64,000 bases of DNA from JAWLHU01 sp049324875. GTDB taxonomy: Bacteria; Bacillota; Sulfobacillia; Symbiobacteriales; Symbiobacteriaceae. Both the position numbers and the translations under genes were made by a program. Location: contig JBMONC010000066.1 in assembly GCA_049324875.1 (NCBI GenBank), forward strand, positions 6,656 to 70,655. Direction: 5' to 3'. Shown here piece after piece: positions 58,544-64,000 of this stretch. Each line of letters opens with the position of its first letter. The stretch's first letter is position 1. Under the pieces are notes generated by a model that ran no database searches, had not been told where the DNA came from, and saw only the letters and a list, made by a program, of their open reading frames with translations.

Positions 58544-59458
58544 ATGGGAGAGCTGGTGAAGGGCGTCACCCTTCGACGGGCCGCTGAATTCATCGAGAAG
58601 GCTGAGCTACGTCACTTCGGATGGTACCTCCTCGGATCGTGGGACGGCACCGAGGTGATCCGCCAGGAGGTTCCGGCAGGCAAGCGCTTCGGGCTGCGCC
58701 CTCAAGAGGGGTGGAGCGCCCTGGAGTGCTTTTATCTGTTGAAGGGCGAGGTGCTCTGGGAGGGCGGCGAGCCGCCGCTCACCCTGTCGCCGGGGGACTA
58801 CCTGGTGGCCTCCCCGGCGCAGGAGCCCTGCATCCTCCGGGCGCTGACGGACGCATCGCTGCTCTATGTCTGCTCTCAGCCCTCCTTCCACATGGTGAGC
58901 GACCAGGTCGCCTACCTGCAGCGGCTCTCGGTCTCGGTGGAGACGAAGGATGGCTACACAGAGGACCACTGCCGGCGGATCCGGGACCTCTCCATGCGGA
59001 TCGGGCAGCGGCTGAAGCTGGATCCGGTGGGGCAGTTCCACCTCTTTCACGGCTCCTACCTGCACGACCTGGGGAAGGTGGCGGTGCCGGATGGTATCCT
59101 GCAGAAGCCGGGCGGGCTGACGGCGGAGGAATGGCGGATCATGCGGGAACACCCGCTGACCGGGGGGCGGATGCTGGCCGGGACGGCGGTGGCCGGGGCT
59201 GCGGCGATCCTGGAACAGCACCACGAGCGGCTGGATGGGAGCGGCTATCCCCGGGGTCTGACCGGCGACCAGATCTGCCTGGAGGCGCAGATCGTGGCGG
59301 TGGTGGACAGCTTTGACGCCATGACCACCGACCGGGTCTACCGGAAGGCGGTGCCGGTGGAGGCTGCGCTGGAGGAGTTGAACCGGGAGGCAGGCCGGCT
59401 TTACAACCCTGCCGTGGTCAGCTTGTTGGGCGAAATTCTTGAAGAGGGAGTGGCGTAG
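58544..59458 (+). CDS. Cupin plus HD-GYP-type phosphodiesterase/signalling protein
   Basis: 304 aa. Residues about 25-115 form a cupin-like beta barrel (EVPAGKRFGLRP, LSPGDYLVASPAQEP). The C-terminal HD domain has the metal-binding HD in YLHDLGKVAVP near residue 172, then EQHHERLDGSGYPRGL, the HD-GYP signature, and VVDSFDAMTTDRVYRKA. HD-GYP domains hydrolyse cyclic di-GMP or act as response outputs; the cupin replaces the usual receiver domain and could sense a small ligand. ATG start with a GGGGGAG-like site upstream. Confidence 0.85.
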   Translation: MGELVKGVTLRRAAEFIEKAELRHFGWYLLGSWDGTEVIRQEVPAGKRFGLRPQEGWSALECFYLLKGEVLWEGGEPPLTLSPGDYLVASPAQEPCILRALTDASLLYVCSQPSFHMVSDQVAYLQRLSVSVETKDGYTEDHCRRIRDLSMRIGQRLKLDPVGQFHLFHGSYLHDLGKVAVPDGILQKPGGLTAEEWRIMREHPLTGGRMLAGTAVAGAAAILEQHHERLDGSGYPRGLTGDQICLEAQIVAVVDSFDAMTTDRVYRKAVPVEAALEELNREAGRLYNPAVVSLLGEILEEGVA

Positions 59459-59459
59459 G

Positions 59460-59591
59460 ATGTTGCGAGTCACTGTCGGTCTTCTGCTGACATTGGTGCT
59501 GCTGACTGGGGTTGCGCTGGCTGACGCTGCGCCGGCCCGCTCCGACGGCGGCGGGGAGGTCTCGCCGCAGGTCGTCTGGATGGAGACCTGA
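59460..59591 (+). CDS. 43-aa predicted secreted peptide downstream of the HD-GYP gene
   Basis: A short ORF begins one base after the HD-GYP stop codon, with GAGGGAG upstream of its ATG. The N-terminus is a typical signal peptide (RVTVGLLLTLVLLTGVALA), with a likely cleavage after ALA, leaving an approximately 20-residue mature tail DAAPARSDGGGEVSPQVVW-MET. A small secreted peptide following a regulatory gene recalls Phr-type signalling peptides, but no sequence similarity is claimed. A strong terminator follows directly. Confidence 0.6.
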   Translation: MLRVTVGLLLTLVLLTGVALADAAPARSDGGGEVSPQVVWMET

Positions 59592-59601
59592 AGATGAAGA
59601 G

Positions 59602-59627
59602 GGGCCCGGGCGGTACTGCCCGGGCCC
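59602..59627 (+). terminator. Terminator of the HD-GYP/peptide operon
   Basis: A perfect 10-bp stem (GGGCCCGGGC / GCCCGGGCCC, 6-base loop) followed by TTGGC, 10 bases after the peptide stop. Confidence 0.75.
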
Positions 59628-59631
59628 TTGG

Positions 59632-59901
59632 CTATGGCGTGATCTGCTCCAGGAACTCCGCCTCTTCCACCACCGGGAAGGGGTCGCCGACCGCCGGAAC
59701 CGGAACGGCCCGGCCGTTTCGCAGCGCAAACCGCCAGGGAAGGCCGGCGCCGGCTGAGAGGTCGGCGGAATCGGTGGGGGGGCGGAGGAAGAGGATCCAC
59801 CGGCTTCCTACTTCGGGCTCGACGTAGTCGGTGTGGCGGCAGGCCCGCTCCTCTCCGGCCATCAGGGTGGACCGGGCCGGTCCGGGAACCTGCCTACTCA
59901 C
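59632..59901 (-). CDS. Hypothetical 89-aa protein, possibly the remnant of a longer gene
   Basis: Not recognised. VGSRWILFLRPP and WRFALRNGRAVPVP resemble the C-terminal end of small secreted hypotheticals in which a longer N-terminal part normally precedes. The GTG start overlaps the stop of the DUF4870 gene (GTGAGTAG), and a later ATG is unsupported. It may be a decayed gene end or a coupled small gene. Confidence 0.45.
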   Translation of the reverse strand: MSRQVPGPARSTLMAGEERACRHTDYVEPEVGSRWILFLRPPTDSADLSAGAGLPWRFALRNGRAVPVPAVGDPFPVVEEAEFLEQITP

Positions 59902-60301
59902 CGCCGGCCAGCAGGTCGCCGACCAGCGGGTACCGGTATACCTTCCCGCCGAAGGCGTGGACCGCCCCCAGGATCGCCAGGGTCAGCTTCACCCCGTTGA
60001 TCACCAGCACCACCAGCCCCACCTGGATCGCCCGCCCGAGCAGCAGGCGGGGGCCCAGATGGCCAAAGCCCACGTGGAAGCTGGTCAGGAGGAGGTAGAG
60101 GCCGATCGCCCAGGCCAGGATGGCGCTGATCACCTGGAGCCCCAGCGCCTGCCGGAGGTGGCTGGCGGCGAAGGGGGAGCGGTGGCGGAAGCTGAGGAGC
60201 AGGGCGATGTTGACCACCAGCCCCAGGGCCGAGAAGAGGATGGCAATGTGGGCGATGCCGCTGACAAGGCGCTCTTCCTGTGTCGGCTCAGGTGGCTGCA
60301 C
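59894..60301 (-). CDS. DUF4870-type small integral membrane protein
   Basis: 135 aa with three or four transmembrane segments. TQEERLVSGIAHIAILFSAL near the N-terminus and SPFAASHLRQALGLQVISAI match the DUF4870 pattern (an E-R-x-x-x-x-x-A-H-x-x motif and an H-x-x-Q-A-L motif). Function unknown. GTG start with AGGAGGGAG upstream; a long open frame upstream is antisense to lipA. Confidence 0.75.
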   Translation of the reverse strand: MQPPEPTQEERLVSGIAHIAILFSALGLVVNIALLLSFRHRSPFAASHLRQALGLQVISAILAWAIGLYLLLTSFHVGFGHLGPRLLLGRAIQVGLVVLVINGVKLTLAILGAVHAFGGKVYRYPLVGDLLAGGE

Positions 60302-60342
60302 GCTTCTCCCTCCTAACCGCTCGGGACCGGGTTGCTGGAAAG

Positions 60343-60363
60343 TTCGGTCCGGACCGGACCGAA
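60343..60363. promoter_or_regulatory. Perfect inverted repeat between DUF4870 and lipA
   Basis: TTCGGTCCG-GAC-CGGACCGAA, a 9-bp palindromic stem, lies 42 bases upstream of the DUF4870 start in a divergent intergenic region of 265 bp. A second dyad, ATGCGA...TCGCAT (60532-60551), straddles an AT-rich extended -10-like TGCGATATA just before lipA. Either could be an operator; the first could also be a hairpin. Confidence 0.4.
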
Positions 60364-60566
60364 TCCTCTCCCTGAATCGTCGGATAAGGTGTTCACCCGT
60401 CCTGGTCCATCCGCCTTTCGGGGGGCGCTCCCGGCATCTCCGGTGGGTTGCCAGCCGGGAGGAAAGCGGGTAGACTTGAGACGGGATGGTGTGGCAGGCG
60501 TTGGGGTCCTGCCGCCCCGGCAAACAGGGGAATGCGATATACGTTTCGCATGGGAAGTGAACAGAG

Positions 60567-61526
<960 letters not shown>

Positions 61527-61552
61527 GCCTCCACTCGGTGGTGGGGAAAGGG

Positions 61553-62104
61553 GTGATCGGTCTGCTGCTAAAGGATTATTGGCTGCTGAACCTGGGCCGG
61601 CTCACCCTGCAGGAGGCCCGCCGCTGGCAGATGGAGATGGCTGCCCGCCGCCGTTTCAACGCCTCGCGGGACCTGCTGGCCTTCTGGCAGCCCCAGACGC
61701 AGGACGGGCTCTCGAATGTGGGCCAGCTGGTCGCCTTCGCCATCTTTCATCCCTACCGCCTCTCCGGCGAGCTGACGCTGGAGGAACTTCGGATCGGCCT
61801 GACCGAAGCGGTGCGGCAGACGCTGGCCGACTTCGGCCTGCAGGGCGGCATCGGCGGCAACCAGGTCTGGGTGAACGACCGGACCATGGCCCGGGTGGAG
61901 TGCATGCGGGACGATGGGGTGTTGCTGGGCGAGGTCTACATCGAGGCGCTGCTGATCAGCGAGTTCCTGATGAAGGGGATCCCCAGCGGCCAGCTCTCCA
62001 ACGGCGTCGCCTTCCACATCGAGGAGATCTTCGGCTACGCCGCCTCGGCCCTGCACCCGGTGGCCTACGAGGAGCAGATGCGCCCCCAGGACAAGCTCCT
62101 GTGA
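61553..62104 (+). CDS. LipB-like protein lacking octanoyltransferase catalytic residues
   Basis: 183 aa. The order of blocks follows LipB: WLLNLGRLTLQEARRWQMEM, then LLAFWQPQTQ (where LipB has LLxLEHPPVYT), VGQLVAFAIFHPYRL (HGPGQLVGYPI in LipB), TLADFGLQGG, NQVWVNDR (GVWV.DRKIAAIG), and IPSG where LipB has the catalytic PCG. So the active-site Cys is Ser, the catalytic Lys of the RKIAAIG segment is replaced, and the RGG-T-HGPG loop is lost. It may be a non-enzymatic partner or an altered enzyme. GTG start with GGGGA upstream; several GTG codons compete (61538, 61541). Confidence 0.65.
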   Translation: MIGLLLKDYWLLNLGRLTLQEARRWQMEMAARRRFNASRDLLAFWQPQTQDGLSNVGQLVAFAIFHPYRLSGELTLEELRIGLTEAVRQTLADFGLQGGIGGNQVWVNDRTMARVECMRDDGVLLGEVYIEALLISEFLMKGIPSGQLSNGVAFHIEEIFGYAASALHPVAYEEQMRPQDKLL

Positions 62105-62165
62105 TGCTGACCGCCCCCTGGCCGGGGGCGGTTTTCCGTAGACGAATGGCAATGGAGGGGTTGCG

Positions 62166-63956
62166 CTGATACCCAAGGGCCAGCTGCGGCGGATTGCCCG
62201 CCGCATCGCAGACAGACTGGAGGCTCAGATCTCCCCGACCGAGGCGGCCGGTCCGGTGGATATCGCCGGCTACCTGCCGGCGGGCATCAAGCACCCGGAG
62301 GAGCTGGCGGTGATCCTGGAGCGGCTGGCCAAGTTCGGCTGGGCATGCTTCAGCTCCGCCCCGCTGGCCGGCGACCAGACGGCGGAGGCCGGCCGGGGCC
62401 GACAGCAGCGCCGGAAGCAGGCGAAGCAACGGGGGCACGACCGGCTGGGCGGGCAGATCGCCCTGGACCTGGTCTCGCCCCGGCGCCGCCGGGTGATCCT
62501 GCACATCGGCCCGACCAACTCGGGCAAGACCCACCATGCCCTGCAGCGGCTGGCGCAGGCCCGCAACGGGCTCTACCTGGCCCCGCTGCGGCTCCTGGCC
62601 TGGGAGGCGGCGGAGCGGCTGAACGAGGCCGGCTGCCCCACCAGCCTCCTGACGGGGGAGGAGCACCTGCCGGTGGAGGGGGCCCGGGTGGTGGCCGCCA
62701 CCACCGAGATGTTCCCCCGGGATGTCTACGAGGTGGTGGTGATCGACGAAGCGCAGATGGTGGGCGACCCCGACCGGGGCTGGGCCTGGCTCCGGGCGCT
62801 GGTGCAGGCCAACGCTGATGAGCTGCACGTCTGCGCCGCCCCCCAGGCGGAGGGCTTCCTGCTGCAGCTCTTCGCCACCCAGGGCGACGAGGTCTCGGTC
62901 CAGCGATACCAGCGGCTGGTCCCATTGCGCCCCCATCCGGTCCCCATCCCGCTGGAGCGGCTCCCGGAGCGGTCGGCGGTGGTCGCCTTCTCCCGCCGGG
63001 CGGTGCTGCAGCTGAAGGCGGAGATCGAGGCGCTCCACAAGAAGCCCTGCGCCGTGATCTACGGGGCGCTGCCGCCCGACGTGAGGCGGGAGCAGGCCCG
63101 GCGGGTCCGGGAGGGCGAGTGCCCCTACGTGGTGGCCACCGATGCGATCGGGATGGGGATCAACTTCCCGGTGGACCACGTCTTCATCATGGAGGCGACC
63201 AAGTACGACGGGAAGACGGAGCGGCCCCTCCGGGCGGACGAGGTGCTGCAGATCATCGGGCGGGCCGGCCGCTTCGGCCTCTCGGAGGCGGGCTGGTTCG
63301 GCAGCACCAACCGGCTCAACCACGCCTATATCCTGGAGACGGCGGCGGAGACGCCCACGCCGGTGGTCTGCGCCTACCTGCAGCCGACGGTGGAGCAGCT
63401 CCAGCTGCTCTCGGGGCGGCTGCATAAGCGGCTGAAGCTCTGGCAGCAGCTGGCCGAGCCGGTGGTGCCGGCCTTCGTGAAGATCGCCCCCCTGGAGCAG
63501 ATGGTCGAGCTGGCCAGGCTGCTCCCGCCCGGGCTGGAGCAGGATCTGGAGAGCGCCTACATGCTGGTGACCGCCCCGGTCGCCCGGGAGAGCCAGAGCT
63601 ACTGGCAGGCGGTGGTCGCCGCCCTGGAGGCGGGACGGAAGGCACCCGCCCCCGACCTGCCCCCCAGGGAGATCCACAGCGATGGGGAGCTCCAGGCGGC
63701 AGAGGCCGCCCTCCGGCAGCACGAGCTCTGCCTCTGGCTGATCCGGCGGGGGGTGCCGTTCAAGGTCGGGGAGCAGCGGGTCCGGCGGAGCCGGGACGAG
63801 ATCGCCGGGGCGATGAATGCCGCCCTGGCTCGGGGAATGAGCCTGGGCGGCTGCAGGGTCTGCGGCCGCAAGCTGCCGGTGGGGTACCGCTTCCGGATCT
63901 GCCAGTCGTGCTTTGAGGCCGGGGCTGGGCGGTTTCAGCGCCGCGGACTGCCCTGA
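62166..63956 (+). CDS. SUV3-type DExH helicase with C-terminal Cys4 motif
   Basis: About 596 aa. Walker A HIGPTNSGKTHHALQ near residue 114, motif II VVVIDEAQMVG near 193, motif V ATDAIGMGINFPVDHV and motif VI QIIGRAGRFG match the SUV3 group, known best from the mitochondrial degradosome and present in some bacteria. The end holds GGCRVCGRKLP...ICQSCFE, a four-Cys zinc-binding site (about 560-585). The N-terminal frame is open and protein-like back to 62166, where a CTG (or ATA at 62169) follows GGAGGGG with good spacing; no ATG/GTG/TTG is available in frame until GTG 62256, which has no ribosome binding site. I use the CTG provisionally. Confidence 0.88.
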   Translation: MIPKGQLRRIARRIADRLEAQISPTEAAGPVDIAGYLPAGIKHPEELAVILERLAKFGWACFSSAPLAGDQTAEAGRGRQQRRKQAKQRGHDRLGGQIALDLVSPRRRRVILHIGPTNSGKTHHALQRLAQARNGLYLAPLRLLAWEAAERLNEAGCPTSLLTGEEHLPVEGARVVAATTEMFPRDVYEVVVIDEAQMVGDPDRGWAWLRALVQANADELHVCAAPQAEGFLLQLFATQGDEVSVQRYQRLVPLRPHPVPIPLERLPERSAVVAFSRRAVLQLKAEIEALHKKPCAVIYGALPPDVRREQARRVREGECPYVVATDAIGMGINFPVDHVFIMEATKYDGKTERPLRADEVLQIIGRAGRFGLSEAGWFGSTNRLNHAYILETAAETPTPVVCAYLQPTVEQLQLLSGRLHKRLKLWQQLAEPVVPAFVKIAPLEQMVELARLLPPGLEQDLESAYMLVTAPVARESQSYWQAVVAALEAGRKAPAPDLPPREIHSDGELQAAEAALRQHELCLWLIRRGVPFKVGEQRVRRSRDEIAGAMNAALARGMSLGGCRVCGRKLPVGYRFRICQSCFEAGAGRFQRRGLP

Positions 63957-63963
63957 ACAGGGC

Positions 63964-64000
63964 CACGGATTCCCCTGAAAATGACGGCCACGGATTACAC
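63964..64000 (+). repeat. Dispersed intergenic repeat, copy 2 (cut by window end)
   Basis: 37 bases identical to 19828-19864 (CACGGATTCCCC...CACGGATTACAC), beginning 8 bases after the helicase stop codon. The rest of the element lies outside the window. Confidence 0.8.

Overview
The window is about 70% GC with strong GGAGG-type ribosome binding sites and frequent GTG/TTG starts. Its genes look like those of a high-GC Gram-positive bacterium: a GapB-type GAPDH, an RpiR-regulated sugar operon, a YlaK-type PIN-PhoH protein, and a sigma-54-type promoter before a branched-chain keto acid dehydrogenase operon. I infer a spore-former-related Bacillota of the Symbiobacterium type, but nothing here proves the species. 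The sequence is a draft scaffold with three 100-N gaps (32823-32922, 49360-49459, 58388-58487). The first gap is flanked by a 127-bp exact duplication that looks like an unmerged contig overlap.

Layout. 1-10775 (minus strand): a DUF421 fragment, then a long co-directional block. In transcription order it reads methyltransferase, FAD reductase, recQ, a complete BchH/BchI/BchD-type metal chelatase set, and a small Met/His/Gly-rich protein. 10876-11799: a TauE/SafE permease. 11960-19765: a three-gene cluster I cannot match to any described system, made of a 1236-aa lamin-tail-domain protein, a 502-aa orphan, and an 844-aa patatin-like phospholipase. A dispersed intergenic repeat follows and recurs at the window end. 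19994-20701: a minimal M50 site-2 protease.

20951-31197 is an aldonate (gluconate-type) operon: sugar ABC importer without ATPase, RpiR regulator, gluconokinase, IlvD/Edd dehydratase, DapA-family aldolase, LarA-like nickel-superfamily protein and decarboxylating 6-phosphogluconate dehydrogenase. This predicts a phosphorylating branch (kinase plus 6PGDH) beside a dehydratase/aldolase branch, with the LarA-like protein as a possible C2 epimerase.

31244-37373 is an accessory region: GNATs, Nudix, VOC protein, an orphan, and an amidoligase-GNAT fusion. 37374-37910 is an odd repeat-rich intergenic zone. 37739-44095 (minus) holds an FMN hydroxy-acid oxidase with an abnormal tail, PIN-PhoH, and an operon of MGDG-synthase-like glycosyltransferase, MFS transporter, polysaccharide deacetylase and YkoP-like protein. 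44555-47083 is an ABC-2 exporter whose ATPase carries a one-base frameshift.

47729-53352 holds a 2-hydroxyacid dehydrogenase, an inositol monophosphatase and a VOC protein cut by a gap, an AraC regulator with an unusual sandwich architecture, a small zinc-ribbon-like protein, gapB, and a SARP/BTAD-type protein. 53497-58387 is the branched-chain keto acid dehydrogenase operon (E3, E1 alpha, E1 beta, E2) behind the sigma-54-type promoter. 58544-63956 holds a cupin/HD-GYP protein with a tiny secreted peptide downstream, a DUF4870 membrane protein, lipA next to an apparently catalytically dead LipB homologue, and a SUV3-type helicase. LipA would make the lipoyl cofactor used by the E2 encoded just upstream.
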